A DNA stretch of 30,682 nt from Phoronis ovalis (taxonomy: Eukaryota > Phoronida > Phoronidae), in the NCBI GenBank assembly GCA_028565635.1, contig JAOXYB010030731.1:1-30682 (forward strand), written 5' to 3'. Below, piece after piece: positions 1 through 13,813 of this stretch (position 1 is its first letter; each line of letters begins with the position of its first letter). The translations under genes were made by a program, and so were the position numbers. The notes beneath the pieces are model-generated. The model saw nothing but the letters and a program-made list of their open reading frames with translations. It made no database searches and had not been told where the DNA came from.

Positions 1-2599
1 CATGTAATAGTTTTGAAGATATTTGGTGGAAAGAGTGACAGACAGACGGACACTCGAGATTTAGTAGTATAGATATATGAATATTTTAATCTAGGTACAC
101 ATATATTAGGTAAAAGATCTAGTTGTGTTTTAACAGAAATTAAAATATCATTTTATTACCAGAGACTTGCTGTTTTAACCTAGATACCATGGAGTTCTAC
201 TGTAATTAAAATTTTAAACTCAATTAAAAATCATTCACATAGTTTTATGTCACCCTGTATGTTATCTTAGGTATGATGATATTCTGCCCAAAATTTGAAA
301 AATATATAAATTTTAAATATACTTACACACAATAAGAAAATATAGATAAAAAGTAGGGTCACCCAGAATAACAATGAAATAATATGTTATTAAATTAGCC
401 TATTTAATGTTATGCTTTGTAGAAGTGTTTCCTTTTACATATTTGCAGTATGTTATAAAAGCAGAACAAATTGTTAAGAATACTATAGTTGAATGAAACT
501 AATCACCCAGTAACACAGGTCAATCAAATTTCTATACCAACATGTAACTTTTGGGAAGTTTCAGGAGGTATATATATATTACCAATGTTACACTAGGAGT
601 TGAATTACACTTTATCTAAAAAGCAGAATTACATATTCTGATAGTAACTATTAACGAAGCTCATTGAAAATGTCAATAATTTATAAAATTTTAATCACAA
701 AAATGCATCTTGTATAAGATAAAAACTTACATTTCATCTATAGTGTGCATATAGCCAGTTCAGAAACTATTCTCTGGGGGGTTAGCATTTAGTACATAAT
801 TCATAGCATATTCTATTCAGAATAACAATCATGCTTGTATTTGCCATATTCTAAATATTCAGAAACTTAAATATAGAACTTGGTAAATACAAGAAACTAA
901 CAAATATGTTTTAAAATATTTCATAATAAATTTAAAAGTTTATAAATACAAAACACAAATTTTAAACAATCAATTCAGTCTAACATCATAAATATTAGAA
1001 TTCAGTTACTAATCTTTAGAGTCAATTAATATTATCTATAAAGTTTACTGGCTTATTGGAGCATGCCCATTCAGAACATATAATAGGCTGGTGGCAACCC
1101 TTGGTAACCTGATGCTAGGGCTTAGTGTTGACACTTCCTCTCAAACAAGCTTGACTCACAACTTGTACAGTATAGCCTGCTATAATTAGCATTTTCTGGA
1201 CATCTACATCAGGTATGATATGTATTTTTTTATGACAGTTTATGAAGAGTATGAGAAAGATATATGTTAATTTTCAAAGAAATATTAAAACATTTTCATT
1301 GAAAATTGAGCAGAGAATAAACGGTATATTGTATTATATATGTGTACGGCAACCAACCACCAGAATTTTATTATTAATTATTAACCTCAGAGAAGGACTG
1401 ATAGCATTATTAAGGAGGTCTAAAACAGTCTTAGGTATGCATAATATACCTGGCCTTTTAATGCCATTTGCGCATTTTTATTGAAAAAAAAATAATTTAA
1501 ATCAAAGCCAACTAAATGCAGCACATGTGTACTACATTTATAGATATCAGCCAATAAAAACCAGCAATAGTAACCTTTGAACCTTACTTGGATACTGTGC
1601 ACAAATCAGATTATTACCTCACAACAGGTTAATTTTACAGAAAGTGGAAAACTTGTAAAAAAGATTATGTAATTATTTAGGATCTAGAAAACTATTCAAT
1701 ATTTACAAGTATTCGGCACCTATAAGATTTAACTTTAAATATCGTGAGTTATATAAATTTATTTTCTTAAAGTTTTACGAAAGTCAGTGCAAACATATAA
1801 AAATTAAAATAAGAAACTTGAAAAGCAATATTTATATGGTGATTTCTTCAAGGTGGGTAGACTAGATAAAACATGTGAGCAAAAAATATTAGAACATCAT
1901 TTTATATATCATTATTCTTTTATGCTAAAATAAATAATAATCTCCAATCTTGTAATATCATTTTTATAATGTAAATATTAGACTTATAGCAACAATACAT
2001 GAATGAATACAAATGATATGTTTATTACATTCTAGTTTTATGGAGCTTCATAATATAGGCCTTTAGAATGATAAAATCTTTGACATTAAAGACCTAAATA
2101 AAAAGGAAATGTGTGGAAAACAAACACCAACACCCTGTAATGTAAATGTTAAGCAAGTTTAGTAGGTATTGACACTACAGCACCATAGATACAGCTGCTC
2201 CAGCCATGTGAAATTATTTATTAGACAATCACATGCTAGCAACACTGCTTGATTTCATTATCCTGAAATGGCTAATTAATCAAAATGTAGGTATAGTATA
2301 TGACATAAGTACTTACTGAAACTAAGTATTGGCATTTCATGGATTTATCTAGGATGTTGAATGGAGTTGCATTCAATGTTAATTGTTTTAAAATGTTGTA
2401 AATGTTGAGATCTGCAAATCATATTTAATTATAAACATGAAGAAACTAAAGGCTGTTTATTGTTATGATACTTCAACCAGCTTGCAAAGCAATATTTCAT
2501 GGGTACAAATACCAATCATGCATTATCCCGGGGGTGGATACTGTCATTCAAAGTCACTACATGATATATGTGCCGCCCAATAGACCCCCATTTTTCAGC

Positions 2600-2920
2600 T
2601 CCCGAATTTACCACATGGTATGTTTTTCACGCTTCAACACAGGGCATACTTTTGTTGTAGGATATTTACAGGGTATATTTTCAAAAAATACTAATTTACC
2701 ACATTTCTTGGAAAATGCATTTACGACAGTATGGAGAATTAAGATCCATGATTTGTCAAATATTTGTTTACTGATCACAGGGTGTCTTATTTACAAGTGA
2801 ATTTTACACAGGGTATCTATTTCGGGAGAGTTATTTACAACAGTGTATATACTTTTCGTGTTTTTTGGTTTATCATAAGGTATATTTTTGATGACCTTTA
2901 TTTACCACAGGGTAGGGTTT
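2600..2920 (+). repeat. Degenerate minisatellite, consensus near TTATTTACCACAGGGTAT
   Basis: A motif of the form TTATTTACcACAGGGTATatttt returns with decay at about 2606, 2637, 2663, 2694, 2719, 2774, 2803, 2831, 2870 and 2898, mostly spaced 25-40 bases apart. Clear copies are TTTACCACATGGTAT, ATTTACAGGGTAT, TTTTACACAGGGTAT, TTATTTACAACAGTGTAT and TTATTTACCACAGGGTA. An open frame of 111 codons crosses it (2465-2800), but its residues look like translated repeat with no known domain, so I do not call a gene. Mirror: 27763-28083. Confidence 0.55.
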
Positions 2921-5099
2921 TTTAGGGCTGTACATACCTACCAACATTTTCAATAAGCATCCCCCAGGTGCATTTTATAATACACTATACAGACTATTAA
3001 TATATTGTAGAACAATTAGCTATGATTATGCAACTAAATGGTCAATCACATGCCAATAATCTCAGTACCCAGCATTACAATCAATCCTGGTGTTGGCTAG
3101 TAGTCCCTAGAACCTACAGTATTAAAAAGTACAGGTACTTTTAGACTAAAATGTGAGAGCATAAACACAACAATAGTACATTATTTTATTAGTGTCTTGA
3201 TAAAGTATCATTTAAGAAAGTAAATGTTTCTTTCAAAATATCCACAAGGCTAATTATAAACTTTACATCAAACAAAACTCAATTGTGAAAATAACCTTAA
3301 GCCTATGATTTCAGTGGTCAATTAAGATACAGTAGTAACAACAAGTGTATTTATTTAATATTTGCTTTCACACTGCTCAAATAATTCTATACAAAAGAAA
3401 TCTTATAGGCCAAATAAATTCTTTTGATCCTATTGTGTGTTAAGTTTAACCTCTGTAGCATTATGGGTAATATTATAGTTGTCATGGAGCCACTTAGTGT
3501 TGTATATTATAGCCTCAGTCTTAACCACATGTAAGCAGACAGCAGTCCAATATAGTCATAGACAGAATAGATATTAGAGATACCAGGTAAGTTATTGAAG
3601 AAACTTTTTAGTTTTTAGAAAACAAATGGAAAAGGGAATTTGAAGCTGTTTAACAGAATTATTGCAGGTCATCTTCTTGTCAATTTTGTCAAATTTTCCA
3701 GACAAAACTTGTATGAAATCACTTCCTGTACTGATTGCATTGATATATGGTTTATCTGCAATTTAATAGCTAATAGTTTTGTTATAAATATTAAAAGTTA
3801 CTTCATTAACTTTGGTAAAAATAAAATAATATTTTTTAAACCAGGTAAATTCCAAACGAAACAGATATTACTGTCGCATACAGAGAGAACGATAGTTTCA
3901 GCCTTAATAACTTCTGTAATAATGATGCTTCATGTTATATTTTATTAGCATACAAACTTTTGTAGTCAGGTTGCAAAGCTGTTGAGATGTACAGTGTCAT
4001 GACATCCCACTAATCAGAAAGATATCACAATTAATATTCACCTAATAGTGGAGATATGGATAAAATAAAGAGGTCATAAAGAGATAACATAACTGGCAAT
4101 TACAGAAAATTTGCTTTAGAGTAAAGAATTGACAGGAACCTATTTCTTGGCATACTTCTTTGCTATAAAATTTTTATTTTCTACTTTGAAATCTTGTAAT
4201 CTAGAAATTATAGCTTTCATAATCCAAATGAAATCGGTTTAAATGGGAGAGTCCTTCAAATAAAATTATCAAGAACTGTTTCCATTACTAAAATGTACAA
4301 TTTTAATGAGCAATGATTTCGAGTACTTTTCTAAATAACAGCCGATGTATAGATTTTATTAACATTTTGTTATATGGTAATATAGCATAGCAACAAATTA
4401 AGCAAATGATAAATTATACAAAAATTAATAAGTATGGAGTGTTAGTCACTTTAAGCATGAAAAGACTTTAATTTACGTGTCTTCAAATCGCTATAGTTAT
4501 ATACCAAAGTTAACGCTTCCTTTTAGCATGGTAAGCTTCTAAAAAAACAGGCTTTGATAGTTATCTAAAATCTGAAACAGGTACAAAAACAAACAGGTAC
4601 TATAAATCTATACTCCTTGTCAGGTTTGGAATTAAATAATGATGAATTATAATATAATGAAATCTTTAGATTTCTACTTTAATGATTATGCAACATGATA
4701 ATAACCTAAAAATATATATGAAAGGAAAATAATGAATAATGTTTCAAAATTAATTACTTAAATTTCAGGTACCTAGTTCTTTTGCTAACAGCAGGAAAAA
4801 CACATGGTTAGTTAAAAACAGAAAATATTGCCAAAAAGTGTACATAAATATTAAAAAATTAAAGTACGCAAAAATAGCCAAGGCTTTTGACATCAGAAAA
4901 TAACTGAAATCTTCAAGATGAAGCAATTTTCCTGCCGAAAGCTGTCTTATAACAAAGCAAATAACTCCCCTATAATTTAACATTTCATATTTTGTTATTA
5001 TTTTCTATACTCTTAAAGCAATCAAGTAATCATGTCGAATGCTACATGACAAATTCCGAATGAACTATAGTGCTTTTTAAATCCACAATTTCAAGATAC

Positions 5100-5122
5100 A
5101 TTCTGTTATTTTATAACAGAAT
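5100..5122. repeat. Small perfect hairpin in NUBP1 intron 3
   Basis: ATTCTGTTAT, loop TTT, ATAACAGAAT: a 10-bp perfect stem. It is AT-rich and probably incidental. Mirror: 25561-25583. Confidence 0.6.
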
Positions 5123-5513
5123 GGTTAAATAAAAATATTTACAGTAATCTACACCTCAGGTAGAAAACTATTGTCAGGGATAGCTCCAGGCTAGTTTCAT
5201 GTTATGATACATGTCACTGTTACGTTTATATGTATTATCTTCAGCCAAGTAATCTGCTCAGTGGGAGACTCAGTATAAAAAAGAAATTAACAGTTTTTAT
5301 GTATGTTCCGCATATTTTGCCTTGAAGAAAGATGGTTAGTTTCTCAATGAAGCAAGCACTTCCTGATAAAACATTTCACTACGGTAAATTACCAGGATTG
5401 TTCTATCAATATGTCAATTTTAATTAGGACATTCCTTCAAATTTGAAAAATTTTTTAGCAATCTAAGGAATAAATAGATTTCCTGAGAAATAAACATCTT
5501 TATCATTCATTAC

Positions 5514-7989
5514 CTGTTTGTTCTCATCGCTAGCCATACCATGAGCCAGATGAGCAGAAAATGTAGTTTTCCCTACACCACCTTTACCAGATAAGACTAA
5601 GATTTTGTGTTTAACTGTTTTCATTCTTTGTTGAATTTCTTCCACAGCTAAAATTAAAATTATAGAAATAAATAACAGTTTGAAGCATTTACTAAATTAA
5701 TTTTTTTGGTAAATTTCAAACATCCACTTAAGTAATAACCATATTTGAAATAGTATTATTACATTAATATAGAACATATGGGTGTCCAACTAATACAAAC
5801 CTGGATCTGGTCCTTGGGGTTTGGCACTGGCACATATCTGCTGGTTTGGACATCCTTGACATGCATCAGCTTTCCCTGCATCTTTACTTTCAGTTCCAGG
5901 ACAATCTAAAGTAAAAGCGCAGTAATTTTTTTTTCCTATGTACACCTGTTAGTAATAGTATCTGTGTTACTTTAACAGAATGTAACTGTATTACATATTG
6001 CTTGAAAGTATCTGCTGGCTTGTATGCCTTGATATAATTCGACAAATAGGGAGCTATATAGACTTGTGAGGCTAAAATTTTTGTTAAACTGTCTGACGAG
6101 ACAGATGTTACCTAAATCAAAGTTAACATTTAAACACAGGCAGTTAAACTATACTTTTTATACTGATTAATGATTTGTAGATAAAAATGCTGAAAATATG
6201 TTCACATGTTGTTGGTAGTCCTAATAGGCCCAATACTGACATATTGGTCCTAACATTTTCCTATTCAAAAACTATCGTTTTTCGAAATTAACAAAAACCA
6301 TAAAATTCTCATACAGCAATGCTCCAATGGTCTTTATTATCAAGTGAAAATATGTAAATATTTCTTGTGGCATAACATTTTGATCAGTTGTAATGAATTG
6401 GCCTCTTCATTGATTTTTCACTGATTTTTAACCATGTGGCTTGTTTACACGTGCAGATTTGTACTTTCTTAACTTGACAATAATGAACTAAGACCAACAT
6501 AATATTGCTGTATCAATAATTTCATCGTACAGGTGAGTTTTTATTAAATTCGAAAGACGATAGTTTTTTAATAGGAAAGCGTTAGGATCAATATGGTCCT
6601 GGCTTCATGGCCCAGATAGTGTTAAAACCAGTAGAAGTTAGCCTCTTGCAAAAACACTCACTGTATGTCACACAATTCAATAAATTTAAACAAAATTGTT
6701 GTCTTGTTTAATTCTTCTTGTGTTATCTGCCAGTTGAAGCTTGATTAATACTCCTCAAAGTGACTTTTAGCATACACATCCATTACCACTCAGACCAACG
6801 TGAAATTTCCATCTTGCAGACTTTATTTGGCTAAAAGTCACCTTGAGGTGTATTAATCAAGCTTCAAGCGACAGATAACATAAGGAGTATCAGAGATAAA
6901 CAAGACAACAATTTTGGTTTGAATTTATTGAATTCCTTGATACATACAGTGAGTGTTTTGCAAGAGCTAGGTCAACTTCTACTGGTTTTAACACTATCTG
7001 GGCCATGACCCTACGGTAGTAGGGTCATGAAGCCAGGACTAGGACCAATACGTCAGTAATCGGGCCTATTTAAAAACGGAGTGGCTAAACGTCCGGTTAC
7101 CGGACGGCGTATCTTGGGGCTAAACGTCTGGACATCCAATTCGGATCAACTCGGCTTTTCCCGTATTGGCGAAATCTCTCGAGATCTCCAACACGTGATT
7201 TAAAACCCTAGACTGGTTCCCTGTCCTCCCGCTACATGTCTCTGAGAACTAGTCTATTTAAAACCCGCACTGCAAGAGGGATGGAAAGCAATATGAGCAT
7301 AAAATAAATTCATTCTAAAAATTAAAACTCTGGGTGCATGATCCCCCTAAGCAGCCTCTGAAAGACTTAAAGATAAGGCTCAAAAAAGAGCAAACTATTG
7401 TATAAGGATTGAACATTTTCAGTAATAACCATTAAAGTCCTGGGACGTATTAAGTGAAGTCTTATTTGACCGGACAAGTAAGTAAGTAAAACGTCCGGCA
7501 GAACGATGTTCTCGCGAGATTTCTCGATGTCCGGATGTTTAGCCCCAAGATATGCCGTCCGGTAACCGGACGTTTAGCCACGGCCATTTAAAAAATTAGG
7601 ACTAATGTTGTTGGTACTTGTCTGCGACTGCCTTCAGAATTATTATAAAATCATGCACATAAATTCCAGATCGACTAGTTTAATGATTTTATACTAAACA
7701 CACATCAGAGAAGCAAAAAGTGAACTAAAATAGGTGCATGACTATGCAATATTGACGCTCAACATTAAAATAATAAAATTAAAAATAGACAAGAATAAGC
7801 AAGTGACAAGACGATCTTTCGTGTTCGAACCAATATCATATTTCTAAAGAAATGTCATTAATAACCTTGAAACAGCGACTGATTATGTTATTGAATGCAT
7901 AATGAAAAAGATGAGTAAAAGAAAACGCCGACAATTACTCAACTACTAAAATACTTACGCTCCGGAGCATTTTCCGGAATTGCTGCCAT
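5514..7989 (-). CDS. NUBP1: NUBP1 5' part: cytosolic Fe-S assembly P-loop ATPase (truncated)
   Basis: In coding order the exons are 7989-7959, 5905-5801 and 5647-5514, with GT-AG introns of 2053 and 153 bp. They encode the first 90 residues. NUBP1 (yeast Nbp35) works with NUBP2 as the scaffold that builds 4Fe-4S clusters for cytosolic and nuclear proteins. The N-terminal cluster-binding motif C-x13-C-x2-C-x5-C is complete (Cys 12, 26, 29, 35), and the deviant Walker A loop GKGGVGKTT lies at residues 66-74. An in-frame TAG lies 13 codons before the ATG, which has A at -3 and G at +4, so the start is firm. The family has about 320 residues. The next exon (the LDIDICGPS region) is not found in the remaining 5.5 kb, so the gene runs off the arm. 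Exon 3 is followed by a normal donor (CAG then GTAATG), so truncation is by sequence end, not mutation. Confidence 0.94.
6206..6215 (+). repeat. Target-site duplication of the outer element, left copy
   Basis: ATGTTGTTGG abuts the first base of the left inverted end. The identical sequence at 7605-7614 abuts the right end. Mirror pair: 24468-24477 and 23069-23078. Confidence 0.8.
6240..6595. repeat. First internal fold-back of the outer element
   Basis: Bases 6240-6320 pair with 6504-6595 in inverted orientation with moderate divergence (both arms contain the block tttcctatt...actatcg...ttcgaa and the block atacagcaat). The intervening 180 bases include a second short palindromic stretch around aaaaatcactgat. 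No coding potential is seen. Mirror: 24088-24443. Confidence 0.8.
6596..7040. repeat. Second internal fold-back of the outer element
   Basis: The left arm 6596-6771 and the right arm 6830-7040 are inverted copies joined by a 58-base spacer. Shared blocks include CTGGCTTCATGGCCCAGATA, GTTAAAACCAGTAGAAGTT, ACAAGACAACAATTTTG and TTGATTAATACACCTCAA-like sequence. The arms differ by scattered substitutions and by a 22-base hairpin insertion in the right arm (7004-7029). Mirror: 23643-24087. Confidence 0.85.
7004..7029. repeat. Perfect 11-bp stem hairpin inserted in one fold-back arm
   Basis: CATGACCCTAC, a GGTA loop and GTAGGGTCATG form a perfect hairpin. The partner arm (near 6607-6614) has a single CATG at the same place, so the right arm looks like it gained ACCCTACGGTAGTAGGGT plus a second CATG. 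This is either a tiny insertion with a 4-bp duplication or a repair-derived palindrome. Mirror: 23654-23679. Confidence 0.75.
7068..7076 (+). repeat. Target-site duplication of the inner element, left copy
   Basis: ATTTAAAAA, repeated at 7586-7594. Being AT-rich it could recur by chance, but both copies sit at the same distance from the inverted ends and removal rebuilds the outer element's end. Mirror pair: 23607-23615 and 23089-23097. Confidence 0.65.
7077..7585. mobile_element. Inner MITE-like element with 55-bp inverted ends, nested in the outer one
   Basis: The ends 7081-7135 and 7529-7584 are inverted copies with few mismatches, beginning GTGGCTAAACGTCCGG. Each end holds two copies of GGCTAAACRTCYGG (7083-7096 and 7118-7131; inverted at 7531-7544 and 7566-7579) and a small hairpin GTCCGG-TTA-CCGGAC. 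The 9-bp direct repeat ATTTAAAAA flanks it at 7068-7076 and 7586-7594. Removing the element restores the right end of the outer transposon, so it inserted later. It has no transposase gene. It is far more GC-rich than its surroundings. Relationship to a named family is unknown to me. Confidence 0.88.
7586..7594 (+). repeat. Target-site duplication of the inner element, right copy
   Basis: ATTTAAAAA directly followed by ATTAGGACTA, the last ten bases of the outer element. Confidence 0.65.
7605..7614 (+). repeat. Target-site duplication of the outer element, right copy
   Basis: ATGTTGTTGG follows directly on the right inverted end (ATTAGGACTA). Ten identical bases exactly at both element borders are strong support for transposition into this intron. 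Confidence 0.8.
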
Positions 7990-8502
7990 TTTTGTACTTA
8001 ATGCATCTCCAATTGACAAGAGCTCCTAACTTTGGCCCTAGTGCATTAGGGGAAATAAAGTTTCTGTGACGCAAAATTTGATGTTGTAGTGTATAGATCT
8101 GAAAAGGATTTGCGGCAGATATACCCGAGTTGCAGATTGAAAAAATGTAAAGAAGTTACTTTTGATATTATACCGTAAGTTAACAAAATAATACAAGCAA
8201 GGGAATGCTGCCTTATTTAGCCACTTTCAACTTATTGTGAAAAATAGATTAAATATTAGCATTACTTTCATGTTTGCAAGATAGTTAAAGCGTTTAAAAC
8301 AAATTTAGATAATAATAAAGAAAATGATCCAATATTGTCAATGAGCATTTTGTATTTGATAATGAAGTTTTAGGTATAATAGTGTTGCTGTTTGTCAAAG
8401 GAATAATAATTGCAATGTTTGAAATGACAACTAATATATTTCTAAATATTTATAATCTATACACGTCAAACGTTCACAACTGTTTCTGTGAAAATGACTC
8501 AA

Positions 8503-8539
8503 ATAAGTTTAATTACATTTATATTAAAATTAAACTTAT
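8503..8539. repeat. AT-rich hairpin between the divergent genes
   Basis: ATAAGTTTAATT and its exact reverse complement AATTAAACTTAT form a 12-bp perfect stem round a 13-base loop. It is not followed by a gene end, so it is not a terminator. In AT-rich DNA it may be chance or the relic of a small inverted-repeat element. Mirror: 22144-22180. Confidence 0.6.
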
Positions 8540-8696
8540 CTTTGATAAAATTTGAGAAAGTTAAGTTAAAAGATCTAAAATTAATTAGATAATGTTTTTA
8601 TGAAACGGGTGGGGAAACGGGCACCTGTTTTAATAAATAGAACCAAATATCATAAAAATCTATAATTGATTGTCATCACCAAGAGGCTTTTGTTTA

Positions 8697-8710
8697 GTTT
8701 GCATGGCGAT
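8697..8710 (+). promoter_or_regulatory. Weak RFX X-box-like site upstream of the tektin
   Basis: GTTTGCATGGCGAT matches 10 of 14 positions of the GTTGCCATGGCAAC type of X-box that RFX factors bind in front of many cilia genes. It lies about 360 bases upstream of the inferred first tektin exon end. The two half-sites each carry mismatches, so it may be chance. Mirror: 21973-21986. Confidence 0.2.
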
Positions 8711-9059
8711 TAGACCGCCATGAAATTTAAAACTGTATTGACTTTTTTCTGAGCCCTTGGATACTGGCATTTTTAAAAATCTTGATTCGCAAAAAGTAAC
8801 GACTACACAATTACAATCATAATAAATATGGTTTAACTAAAAGGTTATCTCTTTAGAACAGGAATGTCAGAGATAAGCATTATCGCTGATAAAAATTTAA
8901 CATGCGTCGGAATTTGCCGAAGTGTAGCCCTTCGGTTATATATCGATTGCAGGTGTTCCTAGGTTCGTATCTAAGGATGTTAACTGGTGTAAACAAAACC
9001 CTCGTGTAGATTATGTTTCAGACGCGTTTTCTAACATTACATTATAAGTTTTGAAGCAG

Positions 9060-9495
9060 GTGAGACAAAACGTTTTGTAAGATCTTGGAGATTAAATTAA
9101 AGCTTGGTCGAGCTTTATATGGGATTTAAATTTATACTATTATTGAGATGCGTGTAATGTTTATAGTTGTTTAACATTGTTTAACTAAGCTAGCATATGA
9201 ATTAGGAGTTTTAGAACATTGAATTAGCAGTTATTTATCTCCTTATTAGTTTCTCACTGGATTGATACTTGTACTATAATGAGTTTCTTGTAAAATATTT
9301 AATTCTCAGTCCAATAGCGTGAACTTTATAATAGGTTCGGACAACTTTAACAAAGTTTATAGAGGTTATTGAACAAGCAATTCTTTATTTTAAACTCGTT
9401 TTGGATGATCCAATTTTCTCCGATACGTTTGTCAAGTTTTGTTTTTAGATTACGGCTCAAATAATTACTATACTGGAATTTTGCTCTTGTTTCAG
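9060..9495 (+). other. Probable intron in the tektin 5' untranslated region
   Basis: A good donor (AAGCAG then GTGAGA, cut after 9059) and a pyrimidine-rich acceptor (ttgctcttgtttcag, ending at 9495) frame a 436-bp intron just before the start codon. The first coding exon would begin at 9496 with 23 untranslated bases. This would put the tektin transcription start upstream of 9059. It is inferred from splice-site quality only. Mirror: 21188-21623. Confidence 0.5.
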
Positions 9496-9518
9496 ATTTG
9501 CCAGTAAAAGAAATCAAA

Positions 9519-13111
<3,593 letters not shown>

Positions 13112-13813
13112 TACAAGTATTAAGAATTTTAGTATTTTCAAGTTTAAAAATCATTGCAAAATAACCATATTTCTATTTGAAATACGTTACTCATTATATC
13201 TAAACGCTTCGACTTTAAAGAATGTCTAAAACTTTTAAACAGTAAATAATATGCTGCATTTCTGATTATGGAATTTTGGAGAAAGGTCGGGCAGCATGTG
13301 TGGCCTACAGTATCAGAAGCTGACCGGAAAGCTGATCGGAAAGCCCGGCCATTTGCAACAAAACAATTTAGTATTATTCGGAAACCTTAAATTATATTCC
13401 GTATAAGTTAGAATAAGTGATATAATAGCTCATAATTTGTATATAAAATGTAATCATCTGCTTTTTTCTGTTTAAGTCTATGCAAAAAGCACAAAGTTTA
13501 TTCATTCAGTATTGTCTCACTGCTGAATTTCTGTACCTATAAAATGTAAATACTGTTTTGTATTCTGCTTTTAAAGTAGTAAAAGGTCCTAGATAATTAT
13601 TATAGACTTTTGCAAACTTTGTGTGGACACGTTCTTTTTTGAAACCCAGTAACGGACTCAACTTTAAATTTTTAAGAAGCAGTGCTCAAATCACTCGCCA
13701 TAAAAAATAAGTTACTGGCTTTCTACACTATTTGCTCAATTTGGCGTGTGCTACCAGTATTTCAATGTTGGTGTATCTATCTTTAAGCGTGTTACGATAT
13801 TTATCGATTATTA

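Larger units (their letters stand above)
1..5513. other. Non-coding stretch; NUBP1 intron 3 or beyond (left arm)
   Basis: This stretch is AT-rich with no recognisable exon on either strand. Open frames here are short, lack known motifs and are broken by repeats. By position it should be NUBP1 intron 3 (a normal donor starts it at 5513). I searched both strands by eye for the next NUBP1 exon motifs (LDIDICGPS, WRGPKKNG, DTPPGTSDEH) and saw none. Contents I can name are the minisatellite near 2600-2920, the hairpin at 5100-5122 and a GACAGACAGACGGACAC stretch at 39-55. Mirror: 25170-30682. Confidence 0.6.
6216..7604. mobile_element. Outer fold-back DNA transposon in NUBP1 intron 1
   Basis: The element starts TAGTCCTAATAGGCCC and ends in the inverted form GGGCCT...ATTAGGACTA, the right end being split by the inner element. 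It is flanked by a 10-bp direct repeat ATGTTGTTGG at 6206-6215 and 7605-7614, which is the likely target-site duplication. The inverted ends continue inward for about 45 bases (…CAATACTGACATATTGGTCCT against AGGACCAATACGTCAGTAATC…). Inside are two large fold-backs (6240-6595 and 6596-7040). It has no transposase, so it is non-autonomous. A 9-11 bp duplication with long inverted ends suits Mutator-like or fold-back elements; the superfamily is inferred. Confidence 0.85.
5906..7958 (-). other. NUBP1 intron 1 carrying the nested transposons (left arm)
   Basis: This is a GT-AG intron of 2053 bp between codon 11's first and second bases. About two thirds of it is the nested transposon pair at 6216-7604. 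The rest (5906-6205 and 7615-7958) shows nothing recognisable. Mirror: 22725-24777. Confidence 0.85.
7990..9059. promoter_or_regulatory. Divergent promoter region between NUBP1 and the tektin
   Basis: The start codons of NUBP1 (7989, minus) and tektin (9519, plus) point away from each other. Taking off the inferred tektin 5' intron leaves about 1.1 kb for two promoters and the 5' untranslated regions. I see no convincing TATA box or CpG-rich core. It contains an AT-rich 12-bp stem hairpin (8503-8539), a weak X-box-like site (8697-8710), a CATGGCG...CGCCATG hairpin (8702-8722) and a CCGAAG...CTTCGG hairpin near 8920. Mirror: 21624-22693. Confidence 0.55.

Noticed and set aside
2465-2800. 111-codon open frame
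   Set aside because: It runs through the degenerate minisatellite, starts at a non-ATG or weak site and shows no domain or splice context.
3640-3948. 102-codon open frame rich in Ile, Phe, Asn and Lys
   Set aside because: The composition is that of translated AT-rich intergenic DNA, with no motif and no clear start context.
5514-5647. Reading the P-loop fragment as MinD/ParA or Mrp from bacterial contamination
   Set aside because: The split exons with GT-AG borders and the N-terminal four-cysteine motif identify animal NUBP1 instead.
9498-9518. Start of the tektin at the in-frame TTG giving seven extra residues
   Set aside because: Animal tektins start at ATG. The ATG at 9519 has a strong context and its product begins like known tektins.
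13319-13342. Two tandem 12-base near-copies GCTGACCGGAAA and GCTGATCGGAAA
   Set aside because: Only two units; too little to call a repeat array or binding-site cluster.
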